Shown here: one piece after another, positions 55,169-64,000 of the stretch | Numbering within the stretch: position 1 is the stretch's first letter | How the letters are laid out: the number at the start of each line of letters is the position of its first letter | Source: Rhodobacter sp. Har01 | GTDB lineage: Bacteria > Pseudomonadota > Alphaproteobacteria > Rhodobacterales > Rhodobacteraceae | Reading direction: 5' to 3' | Assembly: GCF_020564565.1 (NCBI RefSeq) | Contig: NZ_JAJCTD010000001.1 | Location: forward strand, 372,001 to 436,000 | Length of the DNA: 64,000 nt | Program-made: the position numbers and the translations under genes | Notes under the pieces: generated by a model | What the model saw: only the letters and a program-made list of their open reading frames with translations | Told to the model about the DNA's origin: nothing | Databases searched by the model: none

Positions 55169-56005
55169 TCAGTCGCGGGTCAACCGCGCCTCGGGCAGCG
55201 CGATGCGGGCGACCTGCTCGGCGATGGGATCGACCGACAGCGGGTGCAGTTCGGCGCCGTGAGCCGAGACCTCGCCGATCGGTTGCCACTGGCCGGTCTT
55301 GTAGATCTCAAGGGCCGAGAAGCCCGCCTTGTAGCCCATCTTGCGGCTGCCGGGCACCCAATAGCCGAGATAGACGAAAGGCAGGCCCGCTTCGCGCGCG
55401 ATGGCGATGTGGTCGAGGATCACGTAGGTGCCCAGCGAACTGTCGGCGAGGTCGGGATCGTAGAAGCTGTAGACCATGGAGAGGCCGTCGTCGAAGACGT
55501 CCGTCAGGCAGACTGCGGCCAGCGGTCGGCCGCGTTCGCCGCGGCCAGAGGGACGGGTGTATTCGATCACCCGGCTCTTGATCGGGGTTTCCTCGATCAT
55601 CGCGGCGAATTCGAAGATGTCCATGTCGGCCATGCCGCCATCGGCGTGGCGGCTGTCCAGATAGCGGCGGAACAGTTGGAACTGGTCCTCGGTGGCCCAG
55701 GGCGAGGTGGCGTTGCGCCGCAGATCGGCGCTTTTCTTCAGGATGCGCTTCTGGGTGCGGGAGGGTGCGAAATCCGCCACCCGGATGCGGGCGGAAAGGC
55801 AGGCCGAGCATTCCGCGCAGGACGGGCGGTACAGCACGTTCTGGCTGCGCCGGAAGCCCTGCTTGGACAGCGTGTCATTCAGCCGCTGCGCATGTTCGCC
55901 CTGCAAGGCAGTGAACAGCTTCCGCTCCATCCGGCCCTCGAGATAGGGGCAGGACTGCGGCGCCGTCACATAGAACTGGGGCGCGATGGGAAGCGTGTGG
56001 CGCAT
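55169..56005 (-). CDS. bpt: arginyl/leucyl-tRNA--protein transferase (Bpt/Ate)
   Basis: This 278-residue enzyme adds leucine or arginine from tRNA to N-terminal acidic residues for ClpS-ClpAP degradation (N-degron pathway). The N-terminal zinc/haem-type [14 protein letters not shown] region contains the conserved cysteines, and the C-terminal GNAT-like part has [20 protein letters not shown]-type sequence (here [20 protein letters not shown]). Length and order fit the Bpt group. Confidence 0.9.
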   Translation of the reverse strand: MRHTLPIAPQFYVTAPQSCPYLEGRMERKLFTALQGEHAQRLNDTLSKQGFRRSQNVLYRPSCAECSACLSARIRVADFAPSRTQKRILKKSADLRRNATSPWATEDQFQLFRRYLDSRHADGGMADMDIFEFAAMIEETPIKSRVIEYTRPSGRGERGRPLAAVCLTDVFDDGLSMVYSFYDPDLADSSLGTYVILDHIAIAREAGLPFVYLGYWVPGSRKMGYKAGFSALEIYKTGQWQPIGEVSAHGAELHPLSVDPIAEQVARIALPEARLTRD

Positions 56006-56103
56006 GGGCGCGGATCGGGTCGGTTCCGGTGACTGTCGGGGCAGAGCCTAGCAAGCCGCGAGGTTTCCGCCAAGGTCACAGTTTTGTCTGAATCATGCAA
56101 ACG

Positions 56104-56132
56104 AAAACCCCGCCCGGGCGACCCGGGCGGGG
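56104..56132 (-). terminator. terminator after the DUF2852 gene
   Basis: Eleven-base arms CCCCGCCCGGG (56108-56118) and CCCGGGCGGGG (56122-56132) surround three bases. On the minus strand TTTT follows, so it ends the DUF2852 transcript 20 bases after the stop and isolates bpt. Confidence 0.88.
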
Positions 56133-56151
56133 CAGAAGGGTGCGCGAAGGA

Positions 56152-56637
56152 TCAGTATTCGCCGCGCCGGCTGGTGTCCTCGGCCGGGCCGGCTTCGGTT
56201 TCGGCCGCGGGGCCGGTTTCGCGGGCAATGCGGGCACGGTCTTCCATGAAGCTGTCGAATTCCTTCTTGTCCTTCGACTCGCGCAGGCGTTGCAGGAAGG
56301 TCTCGAAGGCCTCCTGCTCGTCTTCCAGGCGCCGCAGGGTATCGGCCTTGTAGGCGTCAAAGGCGGCGTTGCCCGAGGGACGGAAGGCGGCCCGGTCAGA
56401 GCGGCCCCAATCGCGGCCCCAGGCGCGCGACTGGTCGTGGTTGCGGCCGTAGCCGTGACAGTTCTTTGCGAACATGCGTTTTCCCCAGATCATGTAGGCG
56501 AGAAGGGCAAGCCCGACGGGCCAGAAGACCACGAACCCCGCCACCATGGCGGCAATCCAGGCCCCCTTGCCCCGGGCATCGAGCCAGGTTTCGGCCCGGC
56601 GGACCCAGCCTTGCTGGGCGGTGGCAGTGGTGTTCAT
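56152..56637 (-). CDS. DUF2852 family membrane protein
   Basis: This 161-residue protein has a hydrophobic helix pair (WIAAMVAGFVVFWPVGLALL) near residues 28-47, then charged helices rich in Glu, Lys and Arg (YKADTLRRLEDEQEAFETFL) that could form a coiled coil. It is widespread in Rhodobacterales but has no known role. Confidence 0.78.
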   Translation of the reverse strand: MNTTATAQQGWVRRAETWLDARGKGAWIAAMVAGFVVFWPVGLALLAYMIWGKRMFAKNCHGYGRNHDQSRAWGRDWGRSDRAAFRPSGNAAFDAYKADTLRRLEDEQEAFETFLQRLRESKDKKEFDSFMEDRARIARETGPAAETEAGPAEDTSRRGEY

Positions 56638-56732
56638 CGGCGGTGTCTCCCCGGTTGCGGTATGTGAATGGCTTTCACATCAGGCAAGATGGACCCTGTC
56701 GCCGAGTCGTTCAAGAGGGATGTGAAGAGAGT

Positions 56733-57209
56733 TTACATTGCACGGCAGAAGTCCGCGCGGATGGCCCCGGCGGCGCGGGCCAACTCGCCAGGGGCTGCGG
56801 GAAAGATGTGACGCGGGGTGCCGGCGGCGGCCCAGACCTGCGGGAAGTCCAGCAGCCTGGGGTCGATCCAGGCGGGCAGGGGGCTGAGATGGCCCAGCGG
56901 TGCGACGCCGCCGATGGCGAAGCCGGTGACATCGCGCACGGTCTGGCCATCGGCGCGGCCCAGCGGTTCACCCGTCAGCGCAGCGGCGCGGGCCTCGTCC
57001 ACCCGGTTGCCGCCGGCGGTCAGGAACAGATAGAGGCGGCCGCTGCGCAGGCCCTGGAACAGGATCGACTTGACGATCTGGTCCAGCGCGCAGCCGGCGG
57101 CGGCGGCGGCCTGAACGGCGGTGCGGGTCTCGGCCGGCATCTCCAGCGGTTCGGCCGCCAGGCCCGAGGCCTGCAAGGCGGCGCGGACGCGGGCAAGGCT
57201 TTTCGACAT
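56733..57209 (-). CDS. YbaK/EbsC-type aminoacyl-tRNA deacylase
   Basis: This 158-residue protein has the YbaK fold landmarks QIVKSILFQGLRSGRLYLFL, TGFAIGGVAPLGHL and WIDPRLLDFPQVWAAAGTP. Members hydrolyse misacylated Cys-, Ala- or Pro-tRNAs. The start at 57209 gives the standard N-terminus and is divergent from glnE across 114 bases. Confidence 0.85.
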   Translation of the reverse strand: MSKSLARVRAALQASGLAAEPLEMPAETRTAVQAAAAAGCALDQIVKSILFQGLRSGRLYLFLTAGGNRVDEARAAALTGEPLGRADGQTVRDVTGFAIGGVAPLGHLSPLPAWIDPRLLDFPQVWAAAGTPRHIFPAAPGELARAAGAIRADFCRAM

Positions 57210-57323
57210 GGGATGTCTCCGGGTTCGGCGGCAGCTTGGCCGGACCGGCCCCGCCGGGCAAGGCCGAAGCGTGCCGCCGGCGCCGCATTGACCCCGGCCG
57301 CAGCGCGCCACATTGTGCCGGCC

Positions 57324-60095
57324 ATGACCGACGCCTTTGCCGCCCGCCTGTCGCGCCAGCCCATCGCCTTCGATCCCGAGGCGGCCCGCGACACCGCCGC
57401 CGCCTTTGCCGACCTGCCGGCCGGGGTTCGCGACCTGATCGCCGCCACCGCGGGCTGTTCGCCCTACCTGCGCGACCTGGCGTTGCGTGACCCGGACTGG
57501 CTGCGCGCGGCCCTTTCCGGCGTGCCCGAGGCGGCGCTTGAGGCGGTGCTGTCGGCTGTGGCCGACGTACCGCTCGACGGCCTGGGTGCGGCGCTGCGGC
57601 AGGCCAAGCGGCGGGTGGCGCTGTTGTCGGCGCTGTGCGACCTGGGCGGGGTCTGGGCGCTGGAGCAGGTGACCGGGGCGCTGACCCGGCTGGCCGATCT
57701 GGCGGTGGACCTGTCGATGCGGCGGCTTGTGGCCGAGGAGATTCGTCGCGGCAAGCTGCCCGGGCAGAGCGAGGCCGATGCCGAGACCGCCGGCGGCATG
57801 GTGGCACTGGCCATGGGCAAGATGGGCGCCCACGAGCTGAACTATTCGTCCGACATCGACCTGATCTGCCTGTTCGACGAAACCCGCTATGGCAACGACG
57901 CCGGCGAGGCCCGCGCCGCCTTCATCCGCGTCACCCGCAAGATGACGGCCCTGCTCAGCGACGTCACTGCCGAGGGGTATGTCTTTCGCAGCGATCTGCG
58001 GCTGCGGCCCGATGCCAGCGTGACCCCGGTCTGCCTGTCGATGGCGGCGGCCTATGGCTACTACGAAGCCGAAGGCCGGACGTGGGAGCGCGCGGCCTAT
58101 ATCAAGGCGCGGCCTTGCGGCGGCGATCTGGCCGCGGGCGAGCGGTTTCTGCGCTCGCTTGCCCCGTTCGTCTGGCGCAAGCACCTGGACTATGCGGCGA
58201 TCCAGGATGCCCACGACATGCGCCTGCGCATCCGCGACCACCGGGGGCTGCACGGGCGGGTGATGGTGGAAGGCCACAACATCAAGCTGGGGCAGGGCGG
58301 CATCCGCGAGATCGAGTTCTTTACCCAGACCCGGCAGCTGATCGCCGGGGGACGTGACCCGAGCCTGCGCGACAGGACCACGGTTGGCGGGCTGGCGGCG
58401 CTGGCCTGGCAAGGCTGGATTCCGCCCGAGGTCGCAGAGGACCTGACCGAGCTATACCGCCTTCACCGCGAGGTCGAGCACCGGCTGCAGATGGTGAACG
58501 ATGCCCAGACGCATTCGCTGCCGGCCACAGCCGAGGGCGTGGCCCGCATCGCTGCCTTCTGCGGCCAGGACGAGGCCAGCTTCCGCGCCGGCCTGCTGGA
58601 CCGGCTGGCGCGCACCGACCGGCTGACCGAGGGGTTCTTTGCCCCGGCCGAGGCCGAGGACGGGCCGGAGTTGTCGGACCACGCCCAGGCCATCGTCGCG
58701 GGCTGGCAGCACTATCCCTGCCTGCGGTCGGACCGGGCGCAGGCGATCTTTCGCCGGCTGCGGCCGCAGTTGCTGAAACGGCTGATGCGGGCGGCGCACC
58801 CGGACGAGGCGCTGGTGGCGCTGGACGGGTTCCTGCGCGGGCTGCCCTCGGGCGTGCAGATGTTCTCGCTGTTCGAGGCCAACCCGTCGTTGGTGGACCT
58901 GATCATCGACATTGCGGCCACGGCGCCGGGGCTGGCGCTGTATCTGTCGCGCAATGCCGGCGTGCTGGATGCGGTGATCGGCGGCAGCTTCTGGGCGCCC
59001 TGGCCGGGGGTGGCGGGGCTGGTGCCGGACCTGGCCAGGCGGTTGGCCGAGGCGGGGGATTATGAGCGCAAGCTGGATGCGGCGCGCAACTGGGCCAAGG
59101 AGTGGCACTTCCGCGTCGGCGTCCACCACCTGCGCGGGCTGATCGACGCCTTCGAGGCGGCCAAGCTTTATGCCGATCTGGCCGAGGCGGTGACCTTGGG
59201 CCTTTGGCCCGAGGTGGTGGCCGAGTTCGAGGTCCGGCACGGCGCGCTGCCGGGGCGCGGCGCGGTGCTGCTGGGCCTGGGGTCGCTGGGCGCGGCGCGG
59301 CTGAATGCCGGGTCGGACCTGGACCTGATCCTGATCTATGACGCCGAGGGGGTCGAGCAGTCGGACGGCCGCCGCCCGCTGCCGGTGCGGACCTATTACG
59401 CCCGGCTGACGCAGGCCATGGTCACCGCATTGTCGGCGCAGACCGCGGCGGGGCGGCTTTACGAGGTGGACGTGCGGCTGCGCCCCAGTGGCCGGGCCGG
59501 CGCGGTGGCGACCTCGCTGGCCAGCTGGCGCGACTACCAGCTGACCGAAGCCTGGACCTGGGAGCATCTGGCGCTGACCCGCGCCCGGGTGATGGCGGGA
59601 GAGGCCACGCTTGCCGACGACGTCGAAGCCCTGCGGCGAGAGATCATCGCGGCCAAGGGCAGGGACGCGGCCAGGGTGCGCGCCGACGTGGCCGAGATGC
59701 GGGCGCGGGTGCAGGCGGCAAAGCCTGCGCTGGGGGCCTGGGACGCCAAGAACGGTCCCGGGCGGATCATGGACATCGAGCTTTGCGCGCAGATGGCCGC
59801 GCTGCTGGCCGGCAGCCCGGCGCGTCAGCTTGAACGCCAGATCGCCACGCCAGCGGGCGGCGTCGCGCCCGCCGACCAGGACGCCCTGCTGTCGTCCTAT
59901 CGGCTGTTGTGGCGGCTGCATGCCGCGGGCAAGCTGTTGACCGAGGCGCCGCTGGACATGCAGGCGCTGGGCGAGGGCGGGCGGGCCTTCCTGTTGCACG
60001 AAACCGGCGAGGCGACGGTCGCCGCGCTGGCCGAGCGGCTGGCCGCGTCGGTCGCCCTTGCCGGGGCCGCGATTGCGCGCCAGTTTGAAGGATAG
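57324..60095 (+). CDS. glnE: bifunctional glutamine synthetase adenylyltransferase/deadenylylase
   Basis: GlnE attaches or removes AMP on glutamine synthetase in response to PII status. The 923-residue product has two nucleotidyltransferase modules: GKMGAHELNYSSDIDLICLF near residue 170 and GLGSLGAARLNAGSDLDLIL near residue 650, each with a metal-binding DxD. The helical connectors and regulatory region lie between. The start is ATG 57324; no stronger ribosome-binding site is seen upstream. Confidence 0.94.
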   Translation: MTDAFAARLSRQPIAFDPEAARDTAAAFADLPAGVRDLIAATAGCSPYLRDLALRDPDWLRAALSGVPEAALEAVLSAVADVPLDGLGAALRQAKRRVALLSALCDLGGVWALEQVTGALTRLADLAVDLSMRRLVAEEIRRGKLPGQSEADAETAGGMVALAMGKMGAHELNYSSDIDLICLFDETRYGNDAGEARAAFIRVTRKMTALLSDVTAEGYVFRSDLRLRPDASVTPVCLSMAAAYGYYEAEGRTWERAAYIKARPCGGDLAAGERFLRSLAPFVWRKHLDYAAIQDAHDMRLRIRDHRGLHGRVMVEGHNIKLGQGGIREIEFFTQTRQLIAGGRDPSLRDRTTVGGLAALAWQGWIPPEVAEDLTELYRLHREVEHRLQMVNDAQTHSLPATAEGVARIAAFCGQDEASFRAGLLDRLARTDRLTEGFFAPAEAEDGPELSDHAQAIVAGWQHYPCLRSDRAQAIFRRLRPQLLKRLMRAAHPDEALVALDGFLRGLPSGVQMFSLFEANPSLVDLIIDIAATAPGLALYLSRNAGVLDAVIGGSFWAPWPGVAGLVPDLARRLAEAGDYERKLDAARNWAKEWHFRVGVHHLRGLIDAFEAAKLYADLAEAVTLGLWPEVVAEFEVRHGALPGRGAVLLGLGSLGAARLNAGSDLDLILIYDAEGVEQSDGRRPLPVRTYYARLTQAMVTALSAQTAAGRLYEVDVRLRPSGRAGAVATSLASWRDYQLTEAWTWEHLALTRARVMAGEATLADDVEALRREIIAAKGRDAARVRADVAEMRARVQAAKPALGAWDAKNGPGRIMDIELCAQMAALLAGSPARQLERQIATPAGGVAPADQDALLSSYRLLWRLHAAGKLLTEAPLDMQALGEGGRAFLLHETGEATVAALAERLAASVALAGAAIARQFEG

Positions 60096-60101
60096 GCAGG
60101 G

Positions 60102-60398
60102 ATGGGGAGACGCGCGGTGCGACTGGAAGAGGCGGACCCGAAGGGCCTGGTGCGGGAGAGCTACCGGATCGAAGGCATCACCCTGGGCGAATGCCGGTCG
60201 ATCTTTGTCGACTGGGCGCTGAGCCTGCCGCAGGACCGCTCGGTCACCGATGCGCTGCGCTGCCTGATCGCGGAATACGGGCCGGATGCGGCCGACCATC
60301 CGATGACGGCCACCCTGTTGCAGGGGCTGGACGCGCCCTCGGCCACCGGAAGGCGCGGCGGCCGGACGGCGCGGCAGCGCGAGGCAGGGCGGGCCTAG
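60102..60398 (+). CDS. hypothetical protein after glnE
   Basis: The 98-residue protein has a conserved-looking middle (YRIEGITLGECRSIFVDWAL, then IAEYGPDAADHPMTATLL) and a basic tail rich in Arg and Gly. It begins six bases after glnE, so it is in the same transcript. I do not recognise the family. Confidence 0.6.
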   Translation: MGRRAVRLEEADPKGLVRESYRIEGITLGECRSIFVDWALSLPQDRSVTDALRCLIAEYGPDAADHPMTATLLQGLDAPSATGRRGGRTARQREAGRA

Positions 60399-60415
60399 GC
60401 GTCCGCCCGCGGCCT

Positions 60416-60775
60416 TCAGCCTTCGCCCGGCGGGTCGATGCCGGCCTGCGGCAGGATGGTGGCGATCTTGTAAAGCAGCGCCCGGGCGGCGCGGGCGCGG
60501 CTGGGGTCGGTCGCCTCGACATGGCGCAGGCCGGTGGCCAGCGCGTCGATCTCGTCGGCGGTGAACATGGTGGGCGGCAGCATCAGGGGCGAGCGCAGGA
60601 TATAGCCGAGCCCCCGCTCGCCCGTCACCGGCAGGCCGGTCGCCGCCATCATCGCCATGTCGCGCCAGATCGTGCGGACCGACACGCCGCAGGCCTCGGC
60701 CAGTTCGGCCGCGGTGTGCAGCCGCCCGTCGCGCAGGATCTGCACCAGGTCATAAAGGCGGGCGTCGCGGGCCAT
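60416..60775 (-). CDS. short YafY-type HTH regulator lacking the WYL domain
   Basis: The 119-residue protein has the winged-helix start ([34 protein letters not shown]) and the linker [28 protein letters not shown]. It stops where full regulators continue into the WYL domain, as the homologue at 36847 does. It may be a genuine short form or a truncation. The ACTGACA palindrome before its start is the likely site it binds. It is divergent from tatA. Confidence 0.75.
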   Translation of the reverse strand: MARDARLYDLVQILRDGRLHTAAELAEACGVSVRTIWRDMAMMAATGLPVTGERGLGYILRSPLMLPPTMFTADEIDALATGLRHVEATDPSRARAARALLYKIATILPQAGIDPPGEG

Positions 60776-60790
60776 GGTCTCCTCAGAGCT

Positions 60791-60810
60791 ACTGACAAAA
60801 TACTGTCAGT
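60791..60810. promoter_or_regulatory. ACTGACA palindrome, likely regulator operator
   Basis: Seven-base arms ACTGACA and TGTCAGT surround six A/T-rich bases. The site is 16 bases before the short YafY-type regulator and 111 bases before tatA. It shares the CTGACAG core with the site before the WYL regulator at 37563. Confidence 0.65.
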
Positions 60811-60920
60811 TGAGGTGGGCGCGCAAGCCAGATGGGCCTTGGAACCGGGCAAAGCCTGGCCGTATGACGGGAACAGTCAAGTCATGCGCCCCGCCACCGG
60901 GGCCGGGAATGGAGGTCTCC

Positions 60921-61130
60921 ATGCTTAACAACATCGGTTTGCCGGGCCTGCTGCTGATTGCGGTCATCGTCCTGGTGCTTTTCGGCCGGGGCAAGGTTTC
61001 GTCGCTGATGGGCGAGGTCGGCAAAGGCATCACCGCCTTCAAGAAGGGCGTCAACGACGGCACCGCCGAGATCGACGCGGCCAAGGCCGAAACCGCCAAG
61101 GACGTGACCCCCGAGAAGGACAAGGTCTGA
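60921..61130 (+). CDS. tatA: Sec-independent translocase subunit TatA
   Basis: This 69-residue protein has the TatA layout: one short helix ([20 protein letters not shown]), the hinge FGRGK and an amphipathic helix followed by a charged tail. It forms the folded-protein pore with TatBC. The ATG at 60921 follows GGAGGTCTCC; an in-frame ATG lies at 60909. Confidence 0.91.
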   Translation: MLNNIGLPGLLLIAVIVLVLFGRGKVSSLMGEVGKGITAFKKGVNDGTAEIDAAKAETAKDVTPEKDKV

Positions 61131-61169
61131 GCGGCACCCCGCGGCTGACCTGATCCTGGAGGGAATGCA

Positions 61170-61742
61170 ATGGATATCGGCTGGTCCGAGTTGCTGGTCG
61201 TCGGCATCGTGGCGCTGATCGTCATCGGGCCGAAAGACCTGCCGGGCATGTTCCGCGAGCTGGGCCGCATAACGGCCAAGCTGCGCGCCATGGGGCGCGA
61301 ATTCAGCCGCGCGATGGAACAGGCGGCCAAGGAATCGGGCGTCCAGGACGTGGCGGATGACCTGAAGAAGGTCGCCAATCCCAAGGCAATGGGCCTGGAT
61401 GCGGTGAAATCCGCGGCCGACAAGTTCGAGAAGTGGGACCCGCTGAAGAACGCCGCCAAGCCGACGACCCCGCTGCCCAAGCGCGACCTGACCCCGCCGC
61501 CGATGCCTCCGACCCCGGCACCCGCGGCGCCCGCCGCCGCCGCCACTGCTGTCGGCCCGGAAACCGCCGCGCTGGCGGAAAAGGTGGCCGCCAGGAAAGC
61601 CGCTGCCTCCGAGAAGACCGCCGCGATCCGGGCCGCGAAGGCCGCACCCCCGGCTGAGGCGGCGCCCGCGCCGACCGCAGCCGCGCCGAAACGCGGCGGG
61701 CGGGTGCGCAAGCCTGCCGCCGACACCGGAGCCAAGGCATGA
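61170..61742 (+). CDS. tatB: Sec-independent translocase subunit TatB
   Basis: This 190-residue protein starts MDIGWSELLVVGIVALIVIG with the conserved glutamate at residue 7, then PKDLPGMFRELGRI and an amphipathic helix. The C-terminal 80 residues are Ala/Pro/Lys-rich and disordered. TatB with TatC recognises twin-arginine signals. The stop overlaps the tatC start. Confidence 0.91.
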   Translation: MDIGWSELLVVGIVALIVIGPKDLPGMFRELGRITAKLRAMGREFSRAMEQAAKESGVQDVADDLKKVANPKAMGLDAVKSAADKFEKWDPLKNAAKPTTPLPKRDLTPPPMPPTPAPAAPAAAATAVGPETAALAEKVAARKAAASEKTAAIRAAKAAPPAEAAPAPTAAAPKRGGRVRKPAADTGAKA

Positions 61743-62635
61743 GCGCGAAGGACGATATCGACGACAGCTCGGCCCCGCTGGTCGAGCATCTGGCCGAGTT
61801 GCGCAACCGGCTGATCTGGTCGGTCACCGCCTTTCTGGTGGCGATGATCGGCTGTTTCGTGGTGGCCGAGCCGCTGCTGGATTTCCTGCTGGGCCCGATC
61901 GAGCGCGCCATGCGCGGTCTGGGCGACCCGAACCCGGTGATGCAGTACACCGCGCCGCAAGAGTATTTCTTTACCCTGGTGCAGATCTCGGTCGTGGCGG
62001 GCCTGGCGGTCAGCTTTCCGGTGATTGCCTATCAGCTGTGGCGGTTTGTGGCGCCGGGGCTGTACCGCACCGAAAAGCAGGCGTTCCTGCCGTTCCTGAT
62101 CGCCTCGCCGGTGCTGTTCCTGGTGGGCGCGGGCTTTGCGCATTACGTTGTCACGCCCATCGCGATGTCGTTCTTCCTGGGCTTTGCCGATTCCTATTCG
62201 CTGCTGACCGCGATGATTCCCGGCCTGACCGACGCGCCGGTGACCGAGATTGCCCAGCCCACGGCGGACACCGGCATCGACATCGTCTTTCAGGGCAAGG
62301 TGAACGAGACGCTGAGCATCAGCCTCAAGCTGATCATCGCCTTTGGCCTGTGCTTCCAGTTGCCGGTGCTGTTGACGCTGATGGGCAAGGCGGGGCTGGT
62401 CACCTCGAAGGGCCTGAAGGGGATGCGGCGCTATGCCATCGTCATCATCCTGATCGTGGCCGCCCTGGTCACCCCGCCCGACGTGATGAGCCAGCTGATC
62501 CTGTTCTTCGCCGTCTACCCGCTGTACGAAGTGTCGATCTTCCTGATCAGCCGGATCGAGAAGCGGCGCGAGGCGGAACTGCGGGCCGAGGGCCTGTGGC
62601 AGGACGAAGAGCCCGAGGACGAAGGCAAGGCATGA
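61739..62635 (+). CDS. tatC: Sec-independent translocase subunit TatC
   Basis: This 298-residue protein with six helices has the signature LVEHLAELRNRLIW near residue 14, the FTLVQISVVAGL segment and the later YAIVIILIVAALVTPPDVMS. It is the main twin-arginine receptor. The C-terminus is acidic (DEEPEDEGKA). The stop overlaps the DUF815 start. Confidence 0.94.
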   Translation: MSAKDDIDDSSAPLVEHLAELRNRLIWSVTAFLVAMIGCFVVAEPLLDFLLGPIERAMRGLGDPNPVMQYTAPQEYFFTLVQISVVAGLAVSFPVIAYQLWRFVAPGLYRTEKQAFLPFLIASPVLFLVGAGFAHYVVTPIAMSFFLGFADSYSLLTAMIPGLTDAPVTEIAQPTADTGIDIVFQGKVNETLSISLKLIIAFGLCFQLPVLLTLMGKAGLVTSKGLKGMRRYAIVIILIVAALVTPPDVMSQLILFFAVYPLYEVSIFLISRIEKRREAELRAEGLWQDEEPEDEGKA

Positions 62636-63474
62636 CCGACGACCTGCCGCGCATTGCCGCCGCCTTGGAGCGGCTGGCGCCGGCGCCGATGCCGGCCCCC
62701 GATTTCGCCGCCGCCGAGGCCTTTGTCTGGCACACCGCCCCCGACCGGCTGGAGCCGGTGGTGCGGGTTTCCCGGGTGGACCTGGGGCTTTTGGTGGGGG
62801 TGGACCGGTCGCGCGATACGCTGTTGCAGAACACCCGCCACTTTGCGGCCGGGTTGCCGGCGAACAACGCGCTGCTGTGGGGCGCGCGCGGGATGGGGAA
62901 ATCGTCTCTGGTCAAGGCGGTGCATGCGGCCGTGCGGGCCGAGGGGCATGACCTGAAGATCGTCGAATTGTCGCGCGAGGACTTGCCATCGGTGCACCGG
63001 CTGCTGGCGCACCTGCGGGCGGCGCCGTGCCGGTTCGTGCTGTTCTGCGATGACCTGTCGTTTTCCCACGACGACCAGCACTACAAGAGCCTGAAGGCGG
63101 TGCTGGACGGCGGCATCGAGGGGCGGCCAGAGAACGTGCTGTTCTATGCGACCAGCAACCGCCGCCACCTGATGCCGCGCGACATGATCGAGAACGAACG
63201 CTCGACCGCGATCAACCCCAGCGAGGCGGTCGAGGAAAAGGTCTCGCTGTCGGATCGCTTCGGGCTGTGGCTGGGGTTCCATCCCTGCAGCCAGGACGAC
63301 TATCTGGAAATGATCCGCGGCTATTGCGCGGCGCATGGGGTGGCCGTGCCGGAAGACCGGCTGCACGCGGAAGCGGTGGAATGGCAAGCGACGCGCGGCG
63401 CGCGGTCGGGCCGGGTGGCCTGGCAGTTCTTCTGCGACCTTGCCGCCCGCGAAGGTGTGGCAGTTTCGTCCTGA
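62632..63474 (+). CDS. DUF815 family AAA-type ATPase
   Basis: This 280-residue ATPase has Walker A WGARGMGKSSLVKAV near residue 83, Walker B FVLFCDDLSF near residue 134 and the sensor segment FYATSNRRHL. DUF815 proteins are widespread and uncharacterised. The gene overlaps tatC by four bases, which suggests a link to the Tat operon or simply cotranscription. Confidence 0.84.
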   Translation: MTDDLPRIAAALERLAPAPMPAPDFAAAEAFVWHTAPDRLEPVVRVSRVDLGLLVGVDRSRDTLLQNTRHFAAGLPANNALLWGARGMGKSSLVKAVHAAVRAEGHDLKIVELSREDLPSVHRLLAHLRAAPCRFVLFCDDLSFSHDDQHYKSLKAVLDGGIEGRPENVLFYATSNRRHLMPRDMIENERSTAINPSEAVEEKVSLSDRFGLWLGFHPCSQDDYLEMIRGYCAAHGVAVPEDRLHAEAVEWQATRGARSGRVAWQFFCDLAAREGVAVSS

Positions 63475-63526
63475 TTGCAGCTGTGCCCTTGCGCGAAGGG
63501 GGGCGAGGCCGTATCTGCCTGCGACC

Positions 63527-64000
63527 ATGATCACCGAAATCCTAGTCATTCTGGGCCTCATCGTCCTGAACGGCGTGCTGGCCATGTCGGAACTGGCCAT
63601 CGTCTCGGCCCGGCCCGGCCGGCTGAAGCCGCAGGCCGAGCGCAGCCGCGGCGCGGCCATGGCGCTGGCGCTGGGGGAAAACCCGGGCAAGTTCCTGTCC
63701 ACCGTGCAGATCGGCATCACCGCCGTCGGCGTGCTGTCCGGTGCCTTGTCAGGCGCGACGCTGGGGCTGCGCTTTTCGGGTTGGCTGGAGGCGCAGGGGA
63801 TGGACGCCGAATGGGCCGCCCGGCTGGGCGTCGGCTTCGTCGTCGTGGTGATCACCTATTTCTCGCTGATCGTGGGCGAACTGGTCCCCAAGCAGCTGGC
63901 GCTGCGCAACCCCGAGGCGGTGGCCATCCGCATGGCCCCGGCGATGCAGGTGCTGTCGGTGGTGTCCAGCCCGGTGGTGTGGTTTCTGGAACGGTCAGGC
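63527..64000 (+). CDS. CNNM/CorC (hemolysin) family transporter, 5' part
   Basis: The first 158 residues are inside the window and the gene continues past the end. The CNNM (DUF21) membrane domain is seen: ILVILGLIVLNGVLAMSELA, TVQIGITAVGVLSGALSG and YFSLIVGELVPKQLALRNPE. Complete members have two CBS domains and a CorC domain, and act in magnesium or cobalt efflux. Confidence in the family is good; the substrate is open. Confidence 0.85.
   Translation, partial: MITEILVILGLIVLNGVLAMSELAIVSARPGRLKPQAERSRGAAMALALGENPGKFLSTVQIGITAVGVLSGALSGATLGLRFSGWLEAQGMDAEWAARLGVGFVVVVITYFSLIVGELVPKQLALRNPEAVAIRMAPAMQVLSVVSSPVVWFLERSG

Overview
The window is GC-rich alphaproteobacterial chromosome. It looks like an anoxygenic phototroph of the Rhodobacterales (Rhodobacter/Cereibacter-type Paracoccaceae). 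The evidence is a photosynthesis gene block in the classical Rhodobacter order crtC-crtD / crtE-crtF-bchC-bchX-bchY-bchZ-pufQ-pufB-pufA-pufL-pufM-pufX-dxs. PufQ and PufX are hallmarks of that clade. L and M reaction-centre subunits of 282 and 307 residues keep all the expected histidine ligands. No IS element, prophage, CRISPR array, rRNA or tRNA was seen.

Layout. (1) 1-8600: a plus-strand catabolic cluster, with four-base overlaps between its first genes. It encodes a dimethylglycine/sarcosine dehydrogenase-like flavoprotein, a PEP-mutase/isocitrate-lyase family enzyme, a trimethylamine-methyltransferase (MttB) family protein without pyrrolysine, an aldehyde dehydrogenase, a hydroxyacid dehydrogenase and a cystathionine gamma-lyase-type PLP enzyme. 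N-methyl compound (betaine or methylamine) use is the best guess. (2) 8608-21478: the photosynthesis block. Paired TGT-N12-ACA boxes of PpsR/CrtJ type lie between crtD and crtE and before bchC. Hairpins lie inside the puf messenger, and a strong terminator follows pufX. (3) 21523-27541: dxs, a Pcm-like methyltransferase, a TolC-like channel and a PopZ-like polar organiser, then a 27-bp tandem repeat and a small conserved protein. (4) 27799-41274: mixed housekeeping and accessory genes: YgfZ, an MsbA-like ABC exporter, a class-V aminotransferase, ExoD, a DMT permease, a metallo-hydrolase, DUF305, a class-I glutamine amidotransferase, D-lyxose isomerase-like, WYL regulator, GST, L,D-transpeptidase, kynureninase and an ICMT-like methyltransferase. 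(5) 41369-54947: pntAB transhydrogenase, a polyamine-type ABC importer with a Tat-exported binding protein, an alpha/beta hydrolase, a GntR regulator, an FGGY sugar kinase and TRAP permeases. (6) 55169-64000: Bpt/Ate aminoacyltransferase, DUF2852, a YbaK-type deacylase, glnE, a small YafY-type regulator, tatABC, a DUF815 ATPase and the start of a CNNM/CorC transporter.

The most unusual signal is not a gene. Three copies of a 48-bp twin-hairpin element sit between genes at 8608, 31971 and 36078. Each has a 22-4-22 layout with mutually complementary loops (GAAGTC and GACTTC), and the stems differ between copies by compensatory changes. Other points are a crtC frame with no usable in-frame start codon, a photosynthesis cluster that stops at crtC instead of continuing to tspO-crtB-crtI-crtA, a G-rich repeat upstream of an aminotransferase, and shared CTGACAG operators in front of two homologous WYL/YafY-type regulators.
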